Source: Aurantimonas sp036252795 (GTDB lineage Bacteria; Pseudomonadota; Alphaproteobacteria; Rhizobiales; Rhizobiaceae). From it: a DNA stretch of 25,628 bases. Every line of letters starts with the position of its first letter. The stretch's first letter is position 1. Positions 7,683 to 14,248 of this stretch are shown one piece after another. Position numbers and translations under genes: made by a program. The DNA lies in contig DASYHY010000174.1 of assembly GCA_036252795.1 (NCBI GenBank), positions 1 through 25,628 of the forward strand, given 5' to 3'. The notes beneath the pieces were generated by a model that had not been told where the DNA came from, did not search any database, and saw nothing but the letters and a program-made list of their open reading frames with translations.

Positions 7683-8081
7683 ATGTTCGCCGTCGAAGTC
7701 CGCGACCACATGATGATCGCCCACAGCCTGCCGCGGCCGGTGTTCGGCCCGGCCCAGGGCATGCACGGCGCGACCTTCGTGGTCGACGCGGCTTTCTTCA
7801 CCGAGGATATCGACGACGACGGGCTGGCGATCGACATCGGTCTCGCGACGCAGATCCTCGCCGAGACGCTGAAGCCGCTGAATTACCAGAATCTCGATGC
7901 GCTGGAGATCTTCGCCGGCAAGGTGACGACGACGGAGTTCCTGGCGCGACACATCTTCAAGGAGATCGCCGGGCGTATCGCGGCGGGCGCTCTCGGCACG
8001 GGCGGGCAGAAGGTGACGCGGCTGAAGGTCCAGCTGCACGAATCCCACGTCGCGCGAGCCTGGTACGAGGCCGATCTTTGA
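7683..8081 (+). CDS. PTPS/QueD-fold protein lacking canonical catalytic residues
   Basis: The 132-residue product has the size and layout of 6-pyruvoyl-tetrahydropterin synthase/6-carboxytetrahydropterin synthase (QueD). Recognisable landmarks are MIAHSL (H14, first zinc His), MHGATF (H28, second zinc His), GLAIDIG (QueD 'GMVVDFG'), KVTTTEFLARHIF (the 'NPTxExLAxxI' helix) and QLHES (E120, the substrate-anchoring Glu). By eye-alignment, the third zinc His is Ala30, the catalytic Cys position lacks a Cys, and the catalytic Asp-His pair is Asn67-Tyr68. The protein therefore probably binds a pterin-like ring but does not perform standard PTPS chemistry. GAAAGGACCGCCC before ATG 7683 supplies the RBS. 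Its stop overlaps the next gene as TTGA. Confidence 0.8.
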   Translation: MFAVEVRDHMMIAHSLPRPVFGPAQGMHGATFVVDAAFFTEDIDDDGLAIDIGLATQILAETLKPLNYQNLDALEIFAGKVTTTEFLARHIFKEIAGRIAAGALGTGGQKVTRLKVQLHESHVARAWYEADL

Positions 8082-9127
8082 CGCCACGGCTGGTCTTCGC
8101 CGTTCCGGGCGACATCGAGACCCGCAGCGGCGGCTACGGCTACGACCGGCGGATGATGGCGGAGCTCGCCGGCCTCGGCTGGGAGGTCACGCATCTGCCG
8201 CTGCCCGGCAGCTTCCCGGTCCCCGGCGCTGCCGATTTCGACCAGACGGCCGCGGTGTTCGCCGAAATTCCAGATGACGCGGTGGTCCTCGTCGACGGGC
8301 TCGCCTTCGGAGCGATGCCGGACATCGCCAGGGCCGAGGCGGGCCGGCTGAAGCTGGTGGCGCTGGTGCATCATCCCCTGGCGCTGGAGGCCGGCCTGCC
8401 CGAAGCGCAGCGCGAGAGCCTCGAGCGGTCGGAACGCACGGCACTCGCCTTCGCCGAAGCCGTCGTGGTCACCAGTCAGGCGACGGCGCGCGAGCTCGTC
8501 GCCCACTGGGGCGTCCCCGCCGAGCGCCTCACGGTGGCGCCGCCCGGCACCGACCCGGCATCGCAACCGGCTCGCGGTACCGGAAAGCCCCCGGTGATCC
8601 TCGCCGTCGGGACGCTGATCCCGCGCAAGGATCATGCGACGCTGGTCGCGGCCCTGTCCCGACTCGGCAATCACGACTGGCGCTGCCGCATCGTCGGCGG
8701 CACGGAGGCCGATCCGGCAACGACTGCGGTGCTGCGGGACCAGATCGCCGCGAGCGGCCTTGCCGATCGCTTCGAACTCGCCGGCGCCTTGGCCGACGTC
8801 GCGCCGGAATATCGGCGAGCCGACATCTTCGCGCTTGCCAGCCGCTACGAGGGCTACGGCATGGTCTTTGCCGAGGCGATGGCCAACGGCCTGCCGATCG
8901 TCGCCTGCCGGGCGGGAGCGGTCGGCGACGTCGTGCCGGAAGGGGCCGGCATCCTCGTCGCGCCGGGCGATGTCTCCGCGTTCGCCGGAGCGATCGAGGG
9001 GCTGCTCGCCGATCCGGCTCGGCGCGAAGCGATGGCGAGGGCCTCTTATGCCGCGGGCGCAGAACTGCCCTCGTGGCGCGCATCCGCGGCCGTTCTGGCC
9101 GGGGCCCTGGAAGGCGTGGCGCGATGA
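8078..9127 (+). CDS. GT4-family glycosyltransferase (GT-B fold)
   Basis: A 349-residue retaining glycosyltransferase. The N-terminal Rossmann half begins LVFAVPGDIETRSGGYGYDRRM, where the glycine-rich acceptor loop is typical of GT4. The C-terminal half has ILAVGTLIPRKDHATLVAAL (nucleotide-sugar domain start), ALASRYEGYGMVFAEAMANGLPIVA (the EX7E motif, with EGYGMVFAE) and a final helix. The start is TTG 8078, overlapping the previous stop by 4 nt; no other good start lies nearby. Its own stop overlaps the next ATG as ATGA. It probably transfers a sugar from a nucleotide-sugar donor to a small acceptor made by the neighbouring enzymes. There is no membrane segment. The acceptor is unknown; a pterin or pyrimidine acceptor is inference from context only. 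Confidence 0.83.
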   Translation: MTPRLVFAVPGDIETRSGGYGYDRRMMAELAGLGWEVTHLPLPGSFPVPGAADFDQTAAVFAEIPDDAVVLVDGLAFGAMPDIARAEAGRLKLVALVHHPLALEAGLPEAQRESLERSERTALAFAEAVVVTSQATARELVAHWGVPAERLTVAPPGTDPASQPARGTGKPPVILAVGTLIPRKDHATLVAALSRLGNHDWRCRIVGGTEADPATTAVLRDQIAASGLADRFELAGALADVAPEYRRADIFALASRYEGYGMVFAEAMANGLPIVACRAGAVGDVVPEGAGILVAPGDVSAFAGAIEGLLADPARREAMARASYAAGAELPSWRASAAVLAGALEGVAR

Positions 9128-9909
9128 GCGGCTTCGAGGCACGCTGGCTCGACCTGAGGGAGCCGGCGGACGTGGCCGCGCGGGATGCCGGCCTTCTGGC
9201 GGCCGCCGCGGCCTATCTGGGCGCCACGCCGCATGCGCTCGCGGTCGATCTCGGTTGCGGCACCGGCTCGACGCTGCGAACTCTCGGGCCTCTGGTGCCC
9301 GGGCTGCGCTGGCGACTGGTCGACAACGATCCCGCTCTGCTGGCGGAGGCCGAGCGGCGGCGACCCGCGGGCAGCGCGGTCGAGACGGTGCTCGCCGATC
9401 TCGGCGACCTGGACGGGCTCCAACTGGCGCCGGCCCGGCTCGCCACCGCCTCGGCGCTTTTCGACCTCGCCTCGCGGGACTTCGTCGCCGGCCTTGCCGC
9501 GCGTCTGGCGCGCGAGGGCATCGGCCTCTATGCCGCGCTGAGCTACGACGGGACGATCCTCTTCGACGAGGCGCATCCGCAGGATCAGGCGGTCGTCGCG
9601 GCGTTCAACGCGCACCAGCGCGGCGACAAGGGCCTTGGCCCCGCCCTCGGCCCCGATGCCGGCGCCGTCCTGGCCGAGGAGCTCGGCCGGCAGGGCCTTC
9701 ATGTCCGCACCGCGTCGAGCCCCTGGCGGCTGGGCAGCGCCATGGCAGAACTGCAGACGAGGTTCGTCGAGGGCATGGCGACCGCCGTGCGCGAGACCGG
9801 GATCATCCCGGACGCCGCGCTCACCGAATGGCTCGATGCACGCCGCGCGGCGGCAGACTCGAGCGGCTGCCGGGTCGGGCATCTCGACGTGCTGGCGCTG
9901 CCGCGCTAG
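9124..9909 (+). CDS. Class I SAM-dependent methyltransferase
   Basis: A 261-residue protein with motif I AVDLGCGTGSTLRTL (about residues 40-54), acidic beta-2 end WRLVDNDPAL, motif II-like VLADLGDL and a following segment TASALFDLASRDFV. This is the layout of small-molecule methyltransferases of the Methyltransf_25/UbiE type. ATG 9124 overlaps the glycosyltransferase stop, so it is the last gene of a coupled four-gene unit. A catalytic arrangement specific to O-, N- or C-methylation cannot be read from the sequence. In context it probably decorates the product of the pathway. Its stop codon lies in a hairpin shared with the convergent cytochrome b561 gene. Confidence 0.82.
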   Translation: MSGFEARWLDLREPADVAARDAGLLAAAAAYLGATPHALAVDLGCGTGSTLRTLGPLVPGLRWRLVDNDPALLAEAERRRPAGSAVETVLADLGDLDGLQLAPARLATASALFDLASRDFVAGLAARLAREGIGLYAALSYDGTILFDEAHPQDQAVVAAFNAHQRGDKGLGPALGPDAGAVLAEELGRQGLHVRTASSPWRLGSAMAELQTRFVEGMATAVRETGIIPDAALTEWLDARRAAADSSGCRVGHLDVLALPR

Positions 9910-9921
9910 CCGTCACGGCTA
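9907..9921. terminator. Shared hairpin across both convergent stop codons
   Basis: TAGCCGT (9907-9913) and ACGGCTA (9915-9921) are exact inverted arms around one base; in RNA a 5-6-bp stem with a 3-5-nt loop is likely. The TAG stops of the methyltransferase (9907-9909) and of the opposite-strand cytochrome b561 (9919-9921) form the ends of the arms. It has no T-run, so termination is plausible but weak. Confidence 0.42.
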
Positions 9922-10458
9922 CAGCATGCGCTGCAAGGTCGCGTCGCGGCGCAGCACATGATGCTGCAGGACGCCGCCGATATGCAGCGCGAACAGCGCG
10001 AGGATGCTCCAGCCGAGGAAGATGTGGATGCTCTTCAGGGTCTCGGCGGCGTCCGATCTGCCGATCGGGCTCCACACGGTGAAGAGGCCAAACCAGTCGA
10101 GGGGGAAGCCGAAGGCGTTCGTCGTGAGGAACCCGATCGCCGGCTGCGCGATCAGCGCGACGTAAAGGAGCGCATGCACCGTTTCCGCGACCCGCTCCTG
10201 CCAGAGCGGCAGCGGCGGTCGTGGCGGGGGCGGCCGCAGGAGCCGGACCGCGAACCGGGCCAGCATCAGCCAGAGGATCAGGAAGCCCAGCGATTCATGC
10301 AGCATGTAGAAGCTGAGCTTGGCGTCCTCGTTGATGAACTTGATCACCATGCCCAGCGGCCAGACCGCGATGAGCAGGACCGCGACCAGCCAGTGCAGGA
10401 TGCGGGAAGGCACCGGATAGCGCCGGTCCTCGGGCAGATAGGCGTCTTCCGGCGGCAT
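9919..10458 (-). CDS. Cytochrome b561 family membrane protein
   Basis: A 179-residue, four-helix inner-membrane di-haem cytochrome b of the bacterial b561 (CybB) type, which moves electrons between quinol and other carriers. The likely haem histidines are those in SRILHWLVA (helix 1), MLHESLGF (helix 2), TVHALLYVA (helix 3) and FALHIGGVLQHH (helix 4), spaced as in the family. The chosen ATG 10456-10458 places the first helix about 20 residues in, after the usual short cytosolic segment ending RRYPVPSR; the frame continues upstream without family features. It lies 79 bp after the ribokinase gene on the same strand and may be co-transcribed with it, but a functional link is not obvious. Confidence 0.85.
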   Translation of the reverse strand: MPPEDAYLPEDRRYPVPSRILHWLVAVLLIAVWPLGMVIKFINEDAKLSFYMLHESLGFLILWLMLARFAVRLLRPPPPRPPLPLWQERVAETVHALLYVALIAQPAIGFLTTNAFGFPLDWFGLFTVWSPIGRSDAAETLKSIHIFLGWSILALFALHIGGVLQHHVLRRDATLQRML

Positions 10459-10537
10459 GGCGGGATCCTTTGCGCAAGGGCTCCGGGAGCTTATCCGCAG
10501 ATGGCCCTGCCGCGAAGGGACGGTCGTCGCGGCCGCA

Positions 10538-11485
10538 TCAGCGCCCTTGCGCCGCGTCGATCTCGGCGCCCGTCGGCATGGCGGACTGGGCGCCGACGCT
10601 GCAGCAGGCGAGGGAGCCCGCGACCGCCGCCCGTTCGGCCGCCTCGGGAACGGTGAGGCCGCTCGCCAGACCGCCCGCGAACACGCCGACGAACGTGTCG
10701 CCGGCGCCGGTCGTGTCGACCGCGGTAACTTGGTGCGCCGCGATCCGGCGGAGCAGCGCGGCCGGGTCGGCAACGATCGCGCCGTCGGCCCCCAGCGTGG
10801 CGATCACGACGACGCCGTGGCGCCCGGCAAGCGCGGCCGCGCGTTCCGCGGCACTCCCCGCCTTCAGGCGGGCGAGATCGGCTGCGGCGGCCAGTTCGGT
10901 CTCGTTCACGATGAGGCAGTCGCTCAGCGCCAGCAGCCGTTCGAGCGTCGGTGCATCGAGCCGGCGAGGCACCGGCGCCAGGTTGACGATCACCCGCCCG
11001 CCGCCCGCGCGGGCTCTCGCCGCCGCAGCGAGGTTCTCGGCGAGGGGGGTCTCCATCTGCAGGACGAGCACGCTGCCGGCGGCGAGCCGGACGTCGTCGA
11101 GGGCGGAGGCGGTGAGGCTGGCATTGGCGCCGCTGGCGACGGTGATGGCGTTCTCGCCGGTGGCGTCGATGCTGATGAAGGCGCAGCCGGTGCGGTCCGG
11201 CACCTTCCGGATGCCGGCGGTGTCGATGCCTTCGCCGGTAAGATTGTCGATCACCGCCGTGCCGAGCGCGTCCTCGCCGACGGCACCGACCATCACGACG
11301 CGGCCTTTGCCGCCGAGGGCGCGGGCCGCTGCGACCGCCTGGTTCGCGCCCTTGCCGCCGAAGAGCTGGTCGTAGCCGGGGGCCAGCACGGTCTCCCCCG
11401 GACGCGCGATCGTGTCGACGCGGCAGACGAGATCGACGTTCAGCGAGCCGAACACCAGCACCGATGCAGCACGGCCCTCCCGCAT
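10538..11485 (-). CDS. rbsK: Ribokinase (PfkB family)
   Basis: A 315-residue PfkB-family sugar kinase most like ribokinase, which phosphorylates D-ribose at O5. Signature 1 is FGGKGANQAVAAARAL (about residues 38-53), preceded by the N-terminal strand VFGSLNVDLV. NETEL supplies the Mg/phosphate-binding NxxE motif. Signature 2, DTTGAGDTFVG (about 251-261), carries the catalytic Asp and the anion hole. The start ATG 11485 lies 9 bp after the cupin stop; GTG 11488 is adjacent and possible. No ribose ABC transporter or LacI regulator is present, so scavenging of ribose from nucleosides, or a related sugar, is as likely as uptake from outside. Confidence 0.85.
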   Translation of the reverse strand: MREGRAASVLVFGSLNVDLVCRVDTIARPGETVLAPGYDQLFGGKGANQAVAAARALGGKGRVVMVGAVGEDALGTAVIDNLTGEGIDTAGIRKVPDRTGCAFISIDATGENAITVASGANASLTASALDDVRLAAGSVLVLQMETPLAENLAAAARARAGGGRVIVNLAPVPRRLDAPTLERLLALSDCLIVNETELAAAADLARLKAGSAAERAAALAGRHGVVVIATLGADGAIVADPAALLRRIAAHQVTAVDTTGAGDTFVGVFAGGLASGLTVPEAAERAAVAGSLACCSVGAQSAMPTGAEIDAAQGR

Positions 11486-11493
11486 CACGCGTA

Positions 11494-11976
11494 TCAGTCC
11501 GGGTGGCGGTGGATCGGGTCGATCCAGTAGACGGTCTCGGGCTTCTCGACCGGGTCGATGTCGGGGATGTTGACCACCACGGCCTCGTTGTCGGACCGCA
11601 CCAGCACGCATTCGAGCGGCTCGCCGGGATCGGCGTTGATCTCCTGGTGCGGCACGTAAGGTGGCACGAAGATGAAGTCGCCGGGCCCTGCCTCGGCGAC
11701 GAACTCCAGACGTTCGCCCCAGCGCATGCGGGCCTTGCCGCGCACGACGAAGATGACGCTCTCCAGCGCGCCGTGATGGTGGACGCCGGTCTTGGCGTCG
11801 GGCTCGATCGTCACCGTTCCCGCCCAGATCTTCTGGGCCCCGACGCGCGCGTGGTTGATCGCCGCCTGCCGGAACATGCCGGGGGTCTGCGCCGTGTTGG
11901 AGTCGAGCTGGTCGCCCTTGATGACGCGCACGCCGTCATGCTTCCAGCGCGGCTCTTCGGGTGTTGAATCAGTCAT
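11494..11976 (-). CDS. Single-domain cupin protein
   Basis: A 160-residue cupin. Motif 1 is GVHHHGALESVIFVVRGKA (HxH with a downstream Glu, three metal ligands) and motif 2 is GDFIFVPPYVPHQEIN (fourth His ligand). The N-terminal 50 residues (with DGVRVIKGDQLDSNTAQTPGM) precede the barrel. It has no signal peptide and is probably a cytosolic metal-binding protein; cupins include isomerases, dioxygenases and sugar- or signal-binding proteins, and I cannot choose among these. It is 9 bp upstream of the ribokinase gene, so the two are almost certainly co-transcribed and may act on the same sugar or nucleoside route. The start is ATG 11976. Confidence 0.75.
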   Translation of the reverse strand: MTDSTPEEPRWKHDGVRVIKGDQLDSNTAQTPGMFRQAAINHARVGAQKIWAGTVTIEPDAKTGVHHHGALESVIFVVRGKARMRWGERLEFVAEAGPGDFIFVPPYVPHQEINADPGEPLECVLVRSDNEAVVVNIPDIDPVEKPETVYWIDPIHRHPD

Positions 11977-12058
11977 CGTCGCGTCCGCTGAACGTTGCGC
12001 CGGCAAGGCTAGCGCGCCGGCCGGCCGAGCGGAAGCCTCGCGTTGAGATGCGACCGGT

Positions 12059-12460
12059 TCAGGCCGCACAGGCGGCGCAGCGGCCGCGCAACTCGATCGT
12101 CGTCTTGGCGACCGCAAAATCGTTGTTTCGCGCCAACGTGTCCAGCCGGTGGATCGTCGCGTCGTCGGAGAGTTCGAGCACCTTGCCGCAATGTTCGCAG
12201 ATGGCGAAGACGGCCGCGTCGTGTTCGCCATGGCCATGGTGGCAGGCGACGAAGGCGTTGAGGCTCTCCAGCCGGTGGACGAGCCCGATCTCGACCAGCT
12301 TGTCGAGCGCGCGATAGACCTGCAGCGGCGCGCGCAGGCCCTCCCCACGCAGATTGTCGAGGATCGTGTAGGCGCTGAGTGGACCGGGTGCGTCGCTCAG
12401 CGCAGTGTAGACCAGCGACTGATTGCGCGTCAGCTTGGGATGGTCGTGCGCCGCCGTCAT
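12059..12460 (-). CDS. zur: Zinc uptake regulator Zur (Fur family)
   Basis: A 133-residue Fur-family repressor. The winged helix covers about residues 10-65 (LSAYTILDNL, then PLQVYRALDKL as the recognition region). Structural zinc cysteines are C88/C91 (CEHCGK) and C128/C131 (CAAC), and a His-rich loop, CHHGHGEHD, supplies sensory-site ligands. ATG 12460 overlaps the znuB stop as ATGA, so zur is the third gene of znuC-znuB-zur. That context, and a Zur-type operator between znuC and znuA, identify it as Zur rather than Fur, Irr or PerR. It should repress this locus when zinc is sufficient, and hence its own gene as well. Confidence 0.92.
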   Translation of the reverse strand: MTAAHDHPKLTRNQSLVYTALSDAPGPLSAYTILDNLRGEGLRAPLQVYRALDKLVEIGLVHRLESLNAFVACHHGHGEHDAAVFAICEHCGKVLELSDDATIHRLDTLARNNDFAVAKTTIELRGRCAACAA

Positions 12461-13287
12461 GATCGAACCTCGCCCCGTGTCTTGCCGCGCAGCGCCATCG
12501 CCCGGCCGGCCAGCGGCGACAGGCTGATGAGGAACAGCAGCAGTGCCGCGACGACGATGGTCGGCCCGGTCGGCGTGTCCCACTGCAGCGAGCCGAGCAG
12601 GCCGGCGATCGCGGCGACGACGCCGAGCGACGCGGCCAGCGCCGCCATCCCCTCGGGGCTCATCGAGAAGCGCCGCGCCGCGGCGGCCGGGATGATCAGC
12701 AGCGCGGTGATCAGCAGCACGCCGACGATCTTCATTGCGATGGCGATCACCACGGCCATGAGTACCATGAAGATCAGATTGGCGCGCTCGGGGCGCACTC
12801 CTTCCGCGGCGGCGAGGTCGGCGTTGACGGTGGCGGCGAAGAGCGGCCGCCAGATCGCCGCCAGCACGGCGAGCACGAGGGTGCCGCCGCCATAGATGAG
12901 GGCGATGTCGGTGCGCGAGACGGCGAGGATGTCGCCAAACAGCAGCCCCATCAGGTCCACCCGGACCCAGGGCATGAAGGCGATCACCACGAGCCCCACG
13001 GCGAGCGCCGAGTGCGACAGCAGGCCGAGCAGCGAATCCGACGAGAGCGAGGCCCGCCGCTGCAGCCACAGCAGCGCGAGCGAGACGAAGGTCGCCACGG
13101 CGAACACGGCCAGCGTGATGTTGACCTGCAGCAGAAGGCCAAGCGCGACACCGAGCAGCGCGGCATGGGACAGCGTGTCCCCGAAATACGCCAGGCGCCG
13201 CCAGACGATGAAGCAGCCAAGCGGGCCGGCGACGAGCGCGACGCCGATCGCCGCGACGAAGGCCCGCGTCAGGAAACCGTCAAGCAT
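12457..13287 (-). CDS. znuB: Zinc ABC transporter permease ZnuB
   Basis: A 276-residue ABC-3 family permease with about eight membrane segments. It forms the inner-membrane channel of the high-affinity zinc importer. The N-terminal region LGCFIVWRRLAYFGDTLSHAALLG is the conserved family segment (GDTLSHAALLGVALG). A later LLIIPAAAARRFS matches the conserved cytosolic loop that contacts the ATPase. Length and layout are normal for ZnuB. It overlaps znuC by 8 nt upstream and zur by 3 nt downstream, so all three are translationally coupled. The start ATG 13287 is supported by the overlap and by the family N-terminus MLDGFLTRAFV. Confidence 0.93.
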   Translation of the reverse strand: MLDGFLTRAFVAAIGVALVAGPLGCFIVWRRLAYFGDTLSHAALLGVALGLLLQVNITLAVFAVATFVSLALLWLQRRASLSSDSLLGLLSHSALAVGLVVIAFMPWVRVDLMGLLFGDILAVSRTDIALIYGGGTLVLAVLAAIWRPLFAATVNADLAAAEGVRPERANLIFMVLMAVVIAIAMKIVGVLLITALLIIPAAAARRFSMSPEGMAALAASLGVVAAIAGLLGSLQWDTPTGPTIVVAALLLFLISLSPLAGRAMALRGKTRGEVRS

Positions 13288-14137
13288 GGGCGTCCTCCTC
13301 TCGCGGATGCGTCGGGGCCGGCTCCGCGCCGTGAACGTGCCCCGCGTGGTCGTGCGGCGCGCCCTGGGCGCAATGGTCGGTCACGCTGCCGTCGGCCTGC
13401 CGCACCCGCCCGTCCGGCAGATGCGTGTGGTCGTGGTGGTGGCGGTAGAGCGCCAAAGCGTCCGCCGTCCGGTCGCCGAACAGCCGGCGATATTCGTCGC
13501 TCGCGGCGACCACGCTCGGCGCGCCCTGGCAGCAGATATGGCCGTTGAGGCAGATCACCCGGTCGGTCGCCGCCATCACCACGTGCAGATCGTGCGAGAT
13601 CAGCAGGATGCCGCAGCCGAGCCTGTCGCGGATTTCCACGATCAGCTCGTAGAGCGCGATCTCGCCGGAGAAGTCGACGCCCTGTACCGGCTCGTCGAGG
13701 ACGAGCAGGCCCGGCTTTCGCGCGATCGCCCGTGCCAGCATGGCGCGCTGGAACTCGCCGCCGGAAAGCTCGCGCACTTCCGCGCGGCGCAGATGTGCGA
13801 TGCCGGTGCTGGCGAGCGCCGCCGCGACCTCGTCCGGCGTCAGCCGGTTGGTCAGCTGCATGAAGCGCTCGACGGTCAGCGGCATCGTCCAGTCCACCGA
13901 CACTTTCTGCGGCACGTAGCCGACCCGAAGGTCCGCCGCACGATGCGCCGTGCCCTCTGCCGGCTGCCAGATGCCGAGCGCCATCTTCGCGGTGGTCGAC
14001 TTGCCGGAACCGTTCGGCCCGATCAGCGTGACGATCTCGCCGGGCCGCACCTCGAGGTCCACGCCGCGCACGAGCCAGCGGCCGGAGCGCTCCATGCCGG
14101 CGCCGGCAAGCGATACGAGAGGAGAGGGAGACGTCAT
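13280..14137 (-). CDS. znuC: Zinc ABC transporter ATP-binding protein ZnuC
   Basis: A 285-residue ABC ATPase that powers zinc import through ZnuB. Walker A is GPNGSGKST (about residues 40-48), the signature is LSGGEFQRA, Walker B is LLVLDEPVQGVD, and the switch His lies in LISHDLH. The Q-loop segment is YVPQK. The C-terminal 60 residues are His-rich (YRHHHDHTH, then DHCAQGAPHDHAGHVHG and HPREEDAHA), an extension seen in alphaproteobacterial ZnuC that may bind zinc. ATG 14137 begins MTSPSPLVSL; it is the first gene of znuC-znuB-zur and is divergent from znuA across the Zur operators. The RBS before it is weak (AGG about 11 nt upstream). Confidence 0.93.
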   Translation of the reverse strand: MTSPSPLVSLAGAGMERSGRWLVRGVDLEVRPGEIVTLIGPNGSGKSTTAKMALGIWQPAEGTAHRAADLRVGYVPQKVSVDWTMPLTVERFMQLTNRLTPDEVAAALASTGIAHLRRAEVRELSGGEFQRAMLARAIARKPGLLVLDEPVQGVDFSGEIALYELIVEIRDRLGCGILLISHDLHVVMAATDRVICLNGHICCQGAPSVVAASDEYRRLFGDRTADALALYRHHHDHTHLPDGRVRQADGSVTDHCAQGAPHDHAGHVHGAEPAPTHPREEDAHA

Positions 14138-14191
14138 CGAAAGCGGAACCTGGCTGACGCGATGGGGTGCTTGAGCTTTCCTATCTCATAC

Positions 14192-14204
14192 GTTATAGCG
14201 TTAC
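14192..14204. promoter_or_regulatory. Second, degenerate Zur-like site
   Basis: GTTAT-AGC-GTTAC keeps the left half of the GTTAT-N3-ATAAC Zur pattern but has two mismatches in the right half. It lies between the strong Zur box and znuC, covering a TATAAC-like -10 on the - strand, so it could serve the znuC promoter. Confidence 0.35.
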
Positions 14205-14209
14205 GCAAC

Positions 14210-14228
14210 TTTGTTACGTCATAACAAA
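14210..14228. promoter_or_regulatory. Zur operator
   Basis: TTTGTTACGTCATAACAAA is a palindrome with exact 7-bp arms around five bases. Its core GTTAC-GTC-ATAAC fits the alphaproteobacterial Zur consensus GTTAT-N3-ATAAC with one mismatch. It sits 20 bp before the znuA start in the divergent znuA/znuCB-zur promoter region, where Zur-Zn would block both transcripts. Confidence 0.78.
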
Positions 14229-14248
14229 ACAAACGCTTGGAGCCCCGC

